Assembly (NCBI GenBank): GCA_947496145.1
Contig: CANMBS010000009.1
Location: 1 to 64,000, forward strand
Direction: 5' to 3'
Source: an uncultured Pseudovibrio sp.
GTDB lineage: Bacteria > Pseudomonadota > Alphaproteobacteria > Rhizobiales > Stappiaceae
Length of the DNA stretch: 64,000 nucleotides
The first letter of the stretch is position 1. Each line of letters opens with the position of its first letter. Of this stretch, positions 18,733 through 26,852 are shown one piece after another. Below the pieces are notes generated by a model that saw only the letters and a program-made list of their open reading frames with translations, made no database searches and had not been told where the DNA came from. A program made the position numbers and the translations under genes.

Positions 18733-19245
18733 CTAAAGCGCAGATAGTTGCTTAAACCAAAACGTATTGGGGTAAATCTGAATAGCTGCAACTGCGATTG
18801 CAATTCCGTAGGGAACACCGATTTTATTGTCATGCAGTTTCAGGAGCCATTCCTGCCCATGCATAAAGCTTGGCAGGTATGGCACCCGCCTAAGAAGCAA
18901 GATAGCTATGGTAAGAACACCGCCGTATATGCTGGTCATAAAAACAAATTCCAGTGCTTCTATGGAAAAACCAAACCAGAGCGCAATCGCTGCCATGAAC
19001 TTGACGTCCCCGCCGCCCATAACTCCCAGAGCGAAAAGCCCAAATCCGAATGCCAATATACCAAGGCTCAAAGCAAGGCTCATGGCCACATCCTCAAGCG
19101 GCAACTTTAAGATGTAGGCAAAACAGGCATAAGCAATCACCAGAGCTATGTTCAGCTTGTTTGGGATCTTCATGGCGAAAAGATCCAGAAACGCAGCAAC
19201 TACAAGTATGAATGGAAAGACAAGCAACAAGCTATCTAAGATCAT
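18733..19245 (-). CDS. cpaA: Prepilin peptidase CpaA/TadV (A24)
   Basis: This is a small (170 residues) polytopic membrane peptidase of family A24. The catalytic aspartates are in FLDLFAMKIPN near residue 21 and in the GxGD-type motif GGGDVKF. The long N-terminal methylase domain of PilD is absent, as in TadV/CpaA. It removes leaders from Flp pilin and the TadE-like pseudopilins. It lies between the pilin-like gene and cpaB, the usual order. Confidence 0.92.
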   Translation of the reverse strand: MILDSLLLVFPFILVVAAFLDLFAMKIPNKLNIALVIAYACFAYILKLPLEDVAMSLALSLGILAFGFGLFALGVMGGGDVKFMAAIALWFGFSIEALEFVFMTSIYGGVLTIAILLLRRVPYLPSFMHGQEWLLKLHDNKIGVPYGIAIAVAAIQIYPNTFWFKQLSAL

Positions 19246-19345
19246 TTCTCCCCCCGGAATGTATTAATGATTTTTGAGGGGAAATTGCAAAGAAGAGCTT
19301 AACGCCCGCAATATTTTACAAATTATTTATGAAAAGATTTCAATT

Positions 19346-19561
19346 TTAATTATCTGTAGTAACAAGTTCCCACAGCTGCAGCTCTCGTTCAATCTGCATT
19401 TTCTCAATCTTCGTGTCTTGAGAAATAAAGGCCGTTTTCGCGAGTTGCGGGGCTGAGGACATGGCCAGAAGCCCAAGGGCGATAAGGCCAGCAATCAAAC
19501 CGAATTCAACCAAGGCGATACCAGGATCACGCTGAAACAGGCGATGAAATACAGAGAGCAT
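19346..19561 (-). CDS. Flp pilin-like protein, atypical
   Basis: The 71 residues contain DPGIALVEFGLIAGLIALGL. A glycine is followed by the cleavage region with Glu at +5 and then a hydrophobic helix, which is the Flp prepilin plan. Two features are unusual. The residue after the glutamate is Phe where Flp pilins nearly always have Tyr, and a charged tail (KIEKMQIERELQLWE) makes it longer than typical mature Flp. Its place directly upstream of cpaA supports a pilin role. It could also be a minor, pseudopilin-type subunit, with the major Flp pilin outside this window. Confidence 0.65.
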   Translation of the reverse strand: MLSVFHRLFQRDPGIALVEFGLIAGLIALGLLAMSSAPQLAKTAFISQDTKIEKMQIERELQLWELVTTDN

Positions 19562-19692
19562 CAGACCCCAAACCGTTGTTATTGTTAAGTCTGATGCTAC
19601 TCTCAGCAGATAAACCTGAGATTGATGTATACCCTCAATTTCTTTGGTTTTTTGCCATTTGACGCTAAGGTTTCATCAGGAAACAGCGCAGA

Positions 19693-20637
19693 CTAGTACC
19701 CTGCTTCCAGATCAACCAGATTCTTCATGGCTTCACCGCGCTCAAAGCTCTCGATTTGCTCAACCACGTATTTTGAGATGGCAGCGGGATTGCTTTCCGC
19801 TGCCACGTGAGGTGTGATAATACAGTTTTCGTGCTTCCATAGGGGGCTTGTTTCCGGCAGTGGCTCAACTGCGAAGACATCAATGCTTGCGCCTTTAAGG
19901 AGACCTGACGTCAAAGCATCATCAATTGCAGCTTCGTCCTGCGAAGCACCGCGACCTGCGTTGATATAAACAGGTCCGCCCAGCGGGCCGGACTGGGATA
20001 GCATTGCCAGAGTTTTTGCGTTCACAAGCTTGTGGGTTGCAGGCGTTGACGGAAGCAAGTTAATCAGAATATCGGTCTGTTTAAGGAAACCGGGCAGTTG
20101 GTCTTGCCCATGGAAGCTTTCAATCCCAGCAGTGTCTTTTGCGCTTCGGGACCAGCCTGCAACCTGAAAGCCAAGACTTTTCAGAGCCTTTGCTGCACCA
20201 AGGCCGATTTCACCGAGTCCGAGAATGCCAACACGCACATCTTTTGCCGCCCATTGGCGATGTTGCTTCCAGTAATGCGCTTTCTGCTGAGTGGCGTAAG
20301 TAAGGTGCTGCCGGTGATGAAGCAGTGTTTGGAATACCACCCATTCCGTCATTCGGCTTGTAAGATCAGGATCGATGATTCTAACCAGAGGGAGGTTGGG
20401 CAACTCAGGCAAGGACATAAGATGATCAACCCCTGCCCCAAGTGAAATAATCATTTTCAAATTAGGCAGTTTAGAAAATACGGCAGGATCTGGTTTCCAG
20501 GCGAGCAGAAAGGACGCCTGATCTGGCTCAGACACCCCTTCATCCCACCCTTCGACTTTCCGGTTTGGGAGGAGCGGCTGCAAACGGTCAATCCACTCAG
20601 CCTGGTTGAAGTTTTTTAGCGATAAGATAACGTTCAC
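19693..20637 (-). CDS. D-2-hydroxyacid dehydrogenase, glyoxylate/hydroxypyruvate reductase A type
   Basis: The NAD(P) Rossmann motif GILGLGEIGLGAAKALKSLG, the substrate-binding LPSTPATHKLV region, INAGRGASQDEAAI and the catalytic-region sequence PLWKHENCIITPHVAA place it in the GhrA-like group that reduces glyoxylate or hydroxypyruvate. I start at GTG 20637, which has GAGAGGG about 7 bases upstream, giving 314 residues; a TTG 15 bases earlier is less likely. It is the last gene of a VOC-nitrilase-dehydrogenase run with gaps of 28 and 37 bases, so it may act on the acid released by the nitrilase. Confidence 0.85.
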   Translation of the reverse strand: MNVILSLKNFNQAEWIDRLQPLLPNRKVEGWDEGVSEPDQASFLLAWKPDPAVFSKLPNLKMIISLGAGVDHLMSLPELPNLPLVRIIDPDLTSRMTEWVVFQTLLHHRQHLTYATQQKAHYWKQHRQWAAKDVRVGILGLGEIGLGAAKALKSLGFQVAGWSRSAKDTAGIESFHGQDQLPGFLKQTDILINLLPSTPATHKLVNAKTLAMLSQSGPLGGPVYINAGRGASQDEAAIDDALTSGLLKGASIDVFAVEPLPETSPLWKHENCIITPHVAAESNPAAISKYVVEQIESFERGEAMKNLVDLEAGY

Positions 20638-20674
20638 GATGTGCCCTCTCAATTAATCGTTTCAACCTGTGGTT

Positions 20675-21673
20675 TTATTGAGAGTCGTTAAAAACAGCAA
20701 GTTGCTGGCGTGTGCGATCAACGACCAAGCGCGTTACATCGGGGCGACTGTAATGTCCTGTCGGATCGAAGTTCTGACGTTCGCCTCTCACGACAGCGTG
20801 GTCCAGTTCAGCGGTAATCAGAACTTCTTTGCCGACTTGCGGTTCAACAACCCAGGACCCATCCGGCGCAGAGATGCATGAACCTCCATTTGCGAGAAAC
20901 TCAGCGCTGTTTTCCAAAATCTCCGCCCGTTCTGGCGTGTCCTCAGGAAAATCTACTGGACGCATGAGGCCGGAGACGGAGATCACATAGCTTCTGCTTT
21001 CCTTAGCAACAAAACGAGTGGTGTCTTCGGTGTTGTGGAGACCGCCCGGCCATACAGCAACATGCAGGTCTTCTCCTTGCGCGTACAGTGCTGCGCGAGA
21101 TAATGGCATCCAGTTTTCGTAGCAGTTAAGGCCACCAACCGTAAAACGACCCAGCGGATGCACACGCAAACCATGCCCATCACCCGGCGCCCACGCGAGA
21201 CGTTCTTCATAAGTTGGTTGTAGTTTGCGGTGGGCGGAACCAATTTCACCCTGCTGATTTATGTAGACCAATGTGCAGTATAGGCTGTGCCCGCTTCTGT
21301 TGGCGGCGCGTTCCATCACGCCCAGATAGACTGAGATATTGTATTTTTTCGCCAAAGCACAAATTGCATCGAGGTGACCGTCTTCGATAACAACGCCTTG
21401 CTCAAGGTATTCAGCATAAATTGCTTTTTGCTTTGGGTCGTTGAAGCGGGCACCGTCTGTCCGTTCAATCCAGAATGGATAACCGGGAACCAGAGCCTCC
21501 CCAAAAGTTACGAGCTGGCATTCCTGTTTGCCTGCCATCTCTACTGCTGCGGCTACTTTTTGCAGCGTTTCATCACGCTTCAGCCAAACCGGGGCGATCT
21601 GCGCCAGCGCGACTTTAAGCTTGTCTGAAGAGACTGTGTTTTGTGTTGTATGAATTGCTTCAATTAATTCCAT
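20675..21673 (-). CDS. Nitrilase-family carbon-nitrogen hydrolase
   Basis: The 332-residue protein carries the family triad: Glu59 in FGEALVPGYPFW, Lys150 in HRKLQPTYEE and Cys184 in LNCYENWMPL. The CYENWMP context is that of true nitrilases, which turn organic nitriles into acids and ammonia. It is probably oligomeric and cytoplasmic. It lies between a VOC protein and a 2-hydroxyacid dehydrogenase on the same strand, suggesting use of a nitrile whose acid is then reduced or oxidised. The natural substrate cannot be read from sequence. Confidence 0.87.
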   Translation of the reverse strand: MELIEAIHTTQNTVSSDKLKVALAQIAPVWLKRDETLQKVAAAVEMAGKQECQLVTFGEALVPGYPFWIERTDGARFNDPKQKAIYAEYLEQGVVIEDGHLDAICALAKKYNISVYLGVMERAANRSGHSLYCTLVYINQQGEIGSAHRKLQPTYEERLAWAPGDGHGLRVHPLGRFTVGGLNCYENWMPLSRAALYAQGEDLHVAVWPGGLHNTEDTTRFVAKESRSYVISVSGLMRPVDFPEDTPERAEILENSAEFLANGGSCISAPDGSWVVEPQVGKEVLITAELDHAVVRGERQNFDPTGHYSRPDVTRLVVDRTRQQLAVFNDSQ

Positions 21674-21701
21674 GGGATCACTCTAATATTGTCTATGATG
21701 T

Positions 21702-22130
21702 TTATTCAGTTGCAAAAAGAGAAGTGTCACTGGCAAAGGCTTTGAACTCAAGAGCATTACCTGAGGGATCTGCGATGAAAAATGTTCCCTGCTCTCCCGG
21801 CTGCCCCTCAAATCTTATCTTCGGCTCCAGCAACCATTTAACGTCTTTGATCGCTTTCAGGCGGTCTGCAAGAGTTTTCCATTCATCCATGGGCAATACG
21901 ACACCGAAATGAGGAACAGGAACTGCGTCGCCATCAACCATACCAGTGACTCCAACTGATTTTTGTGATTTTGCGCGCAAGTGCGCGGACATCTGATGAC
22001 CGAAAAGGTCAAAATCAACCCACTTGCCTTCCAGCTCCCTGCCCTGCCTGCAGCCGAGAATATTCATATAAAACGCTTTGGTCTGCTCCAGATCATCGAT
22101 TGGAAATGCCAGATGGAAAGGGTGTGCCAT
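21702..22130 (-). CDS. VOC-family protein (glyoxalase/dioxygenase superfamily)
   Basis: A single-module VOC protein of about 142 residues. HPFHLAFPIDDLEQTKAFY holds the first metal-ligand His. HFGVVLPMDEW and FFIADPSGNALEFKAF give the later His and Glu ligands. Such proteins isomerise, cleave or bind small molecules. I prefer the second ATG (22130), which is 6 bases after GAGG; the first ATG directly abuts that site. It heads the minus-strand run into the nitrilase gene and is divergent from the TetR regulator. Confidence 0.75.
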   Translation of the reverse strand: MAHPFHLAFPIDDLEQTKAFYMNILGCRQGRELEGKWVDFDLFGHQMSAHLRAKSQKSVGVTGMVDGDAVPVPHFGVVLPMDEWKTLADRLKAIKDVKWLLEPKIRFEGQPGEQGTFFIADPSGNALEFKAFASDTSLFATE

Positions 22131-22280
22131 ATTCATCCTCAGTTCGTGCTTATCCCAGAACTCTCACTGAAGTTGTTTTAAACCAGCTCATTCCTCATAG
22201 ATAGGACCAGGCAAATCAAAAATGCATGAATTAGCCGCACCGTGAGAGTGTAAATCCTATTATATTTTTACAATGTGTAA

Positions 22281-22294
22281 GATACTGTACCGTA
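22281..22294. promoter_or_regulatory. Putative TetR operator upstream of the tetR gene
   Basis: GATACTGTACCGTA lies 26 bases before the tetR start. The reverse complement of 23027-23040, in front of the OsmC gene, is GATACCGTACCGTA, which matches in 13 of 14 bases. Autoregulation by the TetR protein is the simple reading. Confidence 0.6.
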
Positions 22295-22319
22295 TTATAT
22301 TCAGCGAACTGAGGATCCA

Positions 22320-22952
22320 ATGCAGAACACGGCAAGAGTATCTCGTGGTGAAAAACGCAGGCAAGAACTCTTAGAGGTTGCGACAGATACCATACTTGAG
22401 CTTGGGTACTCGAACACCTCCATGGATGAAATCGTCCGCCGTGCCCGTACCTCAAAAACCACGATCTATCGCCATTTCAAAAACAAGGAAGCCATACTTG
22501 CTGAAATCGTAAGCAATATATCTGAAGGGCCTGTTCTTTCTATCAAGTCTCTCGACACTTATGATGACGGTGGTTCTCGGCAGGAACTGGAAGACACACT
22601 GGTTACCTTTGGAGTGACCCTGCTCACTATGATCTACTCGGATAAGACACTGGGTTTGTGGCGGGTCATTATCAGTGAGGCAGGTCGGGCAGCCCATATC
22701 AGCAAAACGTTTTTTCAGTTGGGGCCAAAGCGAGCCACGGCAAGTATTGCCCAACAGCTCACTCTTGCTCAGGATCGGGGAATTCTGGCTGTTAAAGACC
22801 CTGATGCGGCGGCGGCTATCTTTATGGGTATGCTCAGAGAAGATACTCACCTTGCACTTTTGCTCGGCGTACAGGTGCGCCCTTCTGCCAAGCAGATAGA
22901 AACACATGTCAAAGAATGTGTACGGTACCTTATAAAGGCATATACCCCCTAA
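22320..22952 (+). CDS. TetR-family transcriptional regulator
   Basis: The 210-residue protein has an N-terminal TetR helix-turn-helix (about residues 15-60: LLEVATDTILELGYSNTSM and RRARTSKTTIYRHFKNKEAI) and an AcrR-type C-terminal ligand domain. It is probably a repressor dissociated by a small molecule. A 14-base sequence in front of this gene recurs, with one change and inverted, over the promoter of the OsmC-like gene 107 bases downstream, so I infer that it represses itself and that gene. It is also divergent from the VOC/nitrilase operon, which it may influence. Confidence 0.85.
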   Translation: MQNTARVSRGEKRRQELLEVATDTILELGYSNTSMDEIVRRARTSKTTIYRHFKNKEAILAEIVSNISEGPVLSIKSLDTYDDGGSRQELEDTLVTFGVTLLTMIYSDKTLGLWRVIISEAGRAAHISKTFFQLGPKRATASIAQQLTLAQDRGILAVKDPDAAAAIFMGMLREDTHLALLLGVQVRPSAKQIETHVKECVRYLIKAYTP

Positions 22953-22996
22953 ATTAGCCTCTCATTAACCCCATAAATACTGGGAGGCTACTCAAC

Positions 22997-23045
22997 TTGA
23001 CAAAGAGGGAATCTAACTGTTATGTGTACGGTACGGTATCGTACA
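22997..23045 (+). promoter_or_regulatory. Promoter and TetR operator of the OsmC-like gene
   Basis: TTGACA (22997-23002) and TTATGT (23020-23025) are 17 bases apart, a near-consensus sigma-70 promoter. Directly after the -10 box lies an interrupted palindrome with arms TGTACG (23025-23030) and CGTACA (23040-23045). It contains the inverted copy of the sequence upstream of tetR. A repressor bound here would block polymerase. Confidence 0.7.
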
Positions 23046-23059
23046 TATAGGAGGTAAGA

Positions 23060-23647
23060 ATGCTTGATAGTAACGTTGCCGCAACCCCCATCATTAAGCG
23101 TGCGCCTGCACTGCCCTCTCCTCAGTATCTCACCTGGGACAAGATTAGAAAATCTAAGGAAGGGCTTGAACTCGAAGTGGACCTGATCGCGGAACTCTCT
23201 GGCGAAGGTCTTCTAAAAAAAGGAGTGGTTCAACCCAACGTACCGGGATTTGGCGCTTTTGAACTTGCATGTGACGAAGGAACGTCCATCGGCGGTTCGG
23301 ACACAGCTCCGGCACCCTTGTCCTATCTGGCGGCTGGAATTGGCTTTTGCCTGCTTACTCACATTCACGGCCTTGCAACATCGCGCGGCCTGAAAATCTC
23401 GTCCATCAGGCTTGAGCAGAAAATGAAGTTTCAGTCGCGCATCCCGGGAATGACAGCAGAAGAAGGTGCTGAAATGCTGGGCCTGTCAAAAGGTCTGGAA
23501 ACAGCTATCATAATTGAATCTGACGAAGATCCTGCCCAAATCGCTTCTCTGGTAGAAGCCAGTGAAAAGGCGTGCATGGCTTTGCAAACAGTCGTAAACG
23601 CAGTTCCATCATCAACGATTGTGATAAACAACGGCCTTAAGCTTTGA
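23060..23647 (+). CDS. OsmC-like peroxidase-fold protein
   Basis: The 195-residue protein has the OsmC/Ohr fold with two candidate redox cysteines, Cys97 (GIGFCLLTHI) and Cys172 (KACMALQ), as in thiol peroxidases that reduce organic hydroperoxides. AGGAGG stands 7 bases before the ATG, so expression should be strong when derepressed. The gene sits just after tetR, with the TetR-type operator over its promoter, which suggests induction by the compound or stress sensed by the regulator. Confidence 0.78.
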   Translation: MLDSNVAATPIIKRAPALPSPQYLTWDKIRKSKEGLELEVDLIAELSGEGLLKKGVVQPNVPGFGAFELACDEGTSIGGSDTAPAPLSYLAAGIGFCLLTHIHGLATSRGLKISSIRLEQKMKFQSRIPGMTAEEGAEMLGLSKGLETAIIIESDEDPAQIASLVEASEKACMALQTVVNAVPSSTIVINNGLKL

Positions 23648-23814
23648 TCATCTACTTTCAAAAGAGATGGCAGATTCAGGAGTTTACTCCATAAAGCTGG
23701 CATCAGGTAACGAAGCTCGTAAGCCTGTAGCTGGCAATATTGCAAACTGAGATCTGCCATTTCAATTACACGGCGTTGCCGCCTTCCGCGACCACGCTCT
23801 GAGGTCTCAAAGAG

Positions 23815-25053
23815 TCACCGATTAAACTGAAACGGTGATGGCAGTTCATCCTCTGCCAGTTGCGGGGCTCTGGGTGCCTCCTTCACAGTTTCATATGCTG
23901 GAGACCTCCCCTTTCCACCAAGCTGCATTTCGTCAATTTTTCGCGCACGGTTGCTGATCTTGTCGCCAGAAATTACGATCTGATCCAGATCCTTATTGGT
24001 TTGCGCGAAGTGAGTTTGCAGCTTTGAGACACGCTCTGTCAGCCTGCCCACATCCAGTAACAGCTTGCCCACTTCGGCCTGAATGAGGTGTGCTTGCTCT
24101 CTCATACGCGCATCACGCAGAACTGACTGGATGACTTGCACGGCCAGCACCAGCAAAGAGGGTGAGACAATAACCACCCGCAGGCGATGTGCCTTCTGTG
24201 TCAGGTCAGGGAACCCTTCGTGTATTTCTGCAAACAGGCTTTCAGAGGGGACGAACATGAGAGCGGTGTCCTGCGTTTCTCCGGGAAGCAGGTATTTGCT
24301 GGCAATGTCTTCAAGGTGCTTTGAGATGTCTTTGCGAAACCGATTTGCCGCCTCTTTCAGTTCTTGCTTGGTCTCTGCATCTTTTATTGCCGCAAAAGCC
24401 TCAAGTGGAAATTTTGCGTCGATCACCAGTGGTGGTGCGCCTGTTGGCATGTGGATCAGGCAATCCGGGCGGGAGCGATTGGAGAGGGTGGCCTGAAAGG
24501 TAAAGCTGGTGGCGGGTAAGGCATCATCAATGATTGCCTCCATACGGCCCTGACCAAAGGCCCCGCGGGATTGCTTATCATTCAGGATCAATTGCAGGTC
24601 GGTCACCTGCCCTGCCAGTTCGCCCATGGTTTTGTTGGCTTTGTCCAAAAGGGCCATGCGCTCCTGCAAGCCTGTCAGGCTGGCGTGGGTCTGGCGATGG
24701 GTTTCCAGCACAGATGCACCCAGCGTTTTGCCAAGCCCGTCCAGACGGTCATTCACCACTCGCATCAGGTCAGACTGGCGCGAGCCGAACACCTCCGCCA
24801 TGGTCTGCATGCGCCCGGTCATTTCACTTTGCGAGCGCACCAGCTCAGCAAGCGCTGCTTCTGTGTCCTGTACCTTTTTCTGCTCGCTGGCGCTCGCACC
24901 ACGCGCTTTACGCAGTTTCTTCTGCAAGCTTGTGATCCACATGAGCAAAAGCAGCAAGAAAAGCCCGGCTCCGACGGCGGAAACCTGAAGAGAGGTGAAG
25001 TTGAATGCACCATATGAGAAAACTGTCTGATCCATGAAACAAACATAGAACAT
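23815..25053 (-). CDS. rmuC: DNA recombination protein RmuC
   Basis: The protein has an N-terminal membrane segment (VSAVGAGLFLLLLLMW), a coiled coil (about residues 45-170) and the RmuC nuclease-like domain (SRPDCLIHMPTGAPPLVIDAKFPL, then DTALMFVPSESLF). RmuC limits DNA inversions and rearrangements at replication forks. The start is uncertain: the first ATG (25053) has only a weak ribosome site, and an ATG seven codons in (25035) is possible. In related genomes rmuC lies next to def (from memory). Here they are separated by a 20-kb insertion starting 69 bases upstream of this gene. Confidence 0.9.
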   Translation of the reverse strand: MFYVCFMDQTVFSYGAFNFTSLQVSAVGAGLFLLLLLMWITSLQKKLRKARGASASEQKKVQDTEAALAELVRSQSEMTGRMQTMAEVFGSRQSDLMRVVNDRLDGLGKTLGASVLETHRQTHASLTGLQERMALLDKANKTMGELAGQVTDLQLILNDKQSRGAFGQGRMEAIIDDALPATSFTFQATLSNRSRPDCLIHMPTGAPPLVIDAKFPLEAFAAIKDAETKQELKEAANRFRKDISKHLEDIASKYLLPGETQDTALMFVPSESLFAEIHEGFPDLTQKAHRLRVVIVSPSLLVLAVQVIQSVLRDARMREQAHLIQAEVGKLLLDVGRLTERVSKLQTHFAQTNKDLDQIVISGDKISNRARKIDEMQLGGKGRSPAYETVKEAPRAPQLAEDELPSPFQFNR

Positions 25054-25121
25054 TTTCTAAACCTGCGATACCTCTCAGCTTTCAAGAGTGCACTGCAACC
25101 CACACCCTTGAAATAACAGGG

Positions 25122-25126
25122 GTAAC
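25122..25126 (+). repeat. Candidate target duplication, left of unit 1 (GTAAC)
   Basis: The five bases GTAAC directly precede the TGT end at 25127. The counterpart after the ACA end at 27989 is GCAAC, a 4 of 5 match. Tn7-type elements duplicate 5 bases on insertion. Confidence 0.4.
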
Positions 25127-25146
25127 TGTGGGAGAAAAAGAAACCG

Positions 25147-25849
25147 TCAGCTGAACTCGGACAATTGGCAAATCCAGTAATCTTTCAGGGAACCGTTGGG
25201 CCGAATATAAATGTAGTTGGCATTACGGGGATCATAGGCAACAAGGACCTTCGATGGCCTGTTATCCAGTCCGCGATGGAACCAACCTTCCTGAATAACC
25301 TCTTTGCTGGAGTAAAAGCAGCTAAACAAACGAACACCACGATCAGAAATCGTCGCATAGTCATGTGGCAAAAGGTTTATGTGAACCAACATTGTGAGCG
25401 CTAATCGCAATCGTCCCGTAATATTGTAGAGCCCCCAGTTCCAGACCTCCAAAGGCACAGCAGGCAGATTATCAGACCCCCCTCTGCCCGATCATACTTA
25501 CTCATGACCTGATAGTTATTGTGGTACAGCACGGATGCTATAATATGCCGCGTAAAGTCGCTAAGCGTTAAGCTCGCATCCAGGCGATAGTCATGCCCGC
25601 CAAGTTTTCTCCTTCTTTATTCCATTCAGAACTGTCCTCATCAACGGCTCGCATAACAGATTCTAGATAAGGATCCTCAACCGGTTAAATCTCTTCATCT
25701 ACCAGCATTTGCTCCAGCTCACATATCGGAACTGAAGTAGGTAACGCCATCGAATCCTCGATATCAATCCAGGTAGCAACGGATTGAGAGCTCCAAACTA
25801 TTCAATAAAGCTGTTCTCCGCGTTTCAACACCTGATTAACTGGAAGCAT
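25147..25849 (-). pseudogene. tnsB: tnsB remnant (Mu/Tn7-type DDE transposase)
   Basis: The ATG at 25849 overlaps the tnsA stop, as in Tn7-like operons. The frame reads MLPVNQVLKRGEQLY, then TGA (25802-25804), then SVATWIDIEDSMALP, then TAA (25685-25687), then PVEDPYLESVM. Near 25605 it jumps to LGGHDYRLDASLTLSDF and, after another frameshift, WNWGLYNITGRLR, LLPHDYATISDRGVRLF and VLVAYDPRNANYIYIRP, the C-terminal beta-barrel region. N- and C-terminal parts of TnsB are recognisable, but about 350 central residues, which should hold the DDE acids, are missing. It is not functional. Confidence 0.85.
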
Positions 25850-26664
25850 GTCTCACCTCCAGATGCGCAAACGCATCGTTAAGCTGAATGTCGCTGGATT
25901 TCAGCTCGCGAAAAGGGGCATTGAGATCGAAGGTAAAGCGGCGCTCTGCGAGTAATCCCCTAACCCATCTCAAGGTTTCTCCAATTTCGAGACCATAAGC
26001 CTGGTCAACTCGCTGAGCAATAGCGGTAATTTTCTGATCGGGAGAACGCTGCAACTCTTGTGCGAAGAGATCTTTATATTGCTCTACCTGACCATCACCT
26101 ACCTCAGAATAGTCCTCTGAGGAATAAAGCCATTGAATATTTACAAATACTGTTTTAGGAATTTCGCGTTCGGTAACAATCTGCCACAGAATGCCTTTTT
26201 CCTCCCAGTAGCATTTTTCGATCATCAACCCCTCGATTGTCTGAGGCTTTTTTTAGATCGCTGGTGTATTTGGCCTGCAGAACGACTTCTGGCAAATGCC
26301 AATCTTCGAAGCTAACCAAGAAATCACTGGTCAGCACCTGAGGGGTATCTTGAAACTTGCCATGGACAACACCCAGCTCGGCACCGATGTGAACAGTATC
26401 TTCCGTTCGCATCGGAAATTGCTCTCGAATATCGATAGTGTTGGAAGACCAGTCCAGAATAAGAAAACCCGCTAGCTCAAGGTCCGAGAGAAGGAGGTCA
26501 TGCGGCCACACGTTGCGCCTGACAAACGATGTGACCGCCCCAAAAGAAGAGACATCGCATGTATAGATAAAGGGTTTATAGTCTGGGCCTATACCCTGAC
26601 CGCCCCCTTCTCTTATTCGCTTATCAATTTGTGCCTGGGTTAATCCCTTAAACGTTCCAGCCAT
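25836..26664 (-). pseudogene. tnsA: tnsA endonuclease with a single frameshift
   Basis: From ATG 26664 the frame reads GTFKGLTQAQIDKRIREG, GQGIGPDYKPFIYT, LLLSDLELAGFLILDWS, IREQFPM, TSDFLVSF and VLQAKYTSDLKK. These include the Glu, Asp and Lys expected of the TnsA restriction-like active site. At a run of seven A residues (minus strand, about 26245-26251) the frame is lost. Removing one A restores KKPQTIEGLMIEKCYWEEKG and the C-terminal domain (ILWQIVTEREI) to the stop at 25836. A real mutation, a slippage site or a sequencing error are all possible. The paired tnsB is ruined, so it is unlikely to act here. Confidence 0.85.
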
Positions 26665-26852
26665 CAGGCCGACTCCACAAAATTCCTTTGTGAAGCGATC
26701 ATATATCAGCAATCAACAGGATGATACTTTATTTTGAGAATACGCAGACATAAGACGCTTCATCATGGGAATCTAAGTTATATCTCATATACTTACTCCA
26801 TGAAGATCAATAATAACGGTGTTATGCTGGTATATTTATTAAAACATAACTG

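Noticed and set aside
23668-23760. Inverted repeat ATGGCAGAT/ATCTGCCAT after the OsmC-like gene
   Set aside because: The arms are only 9 bases with a loop of 75 bases and no T-run, too weak to call a terminator or mobile element.
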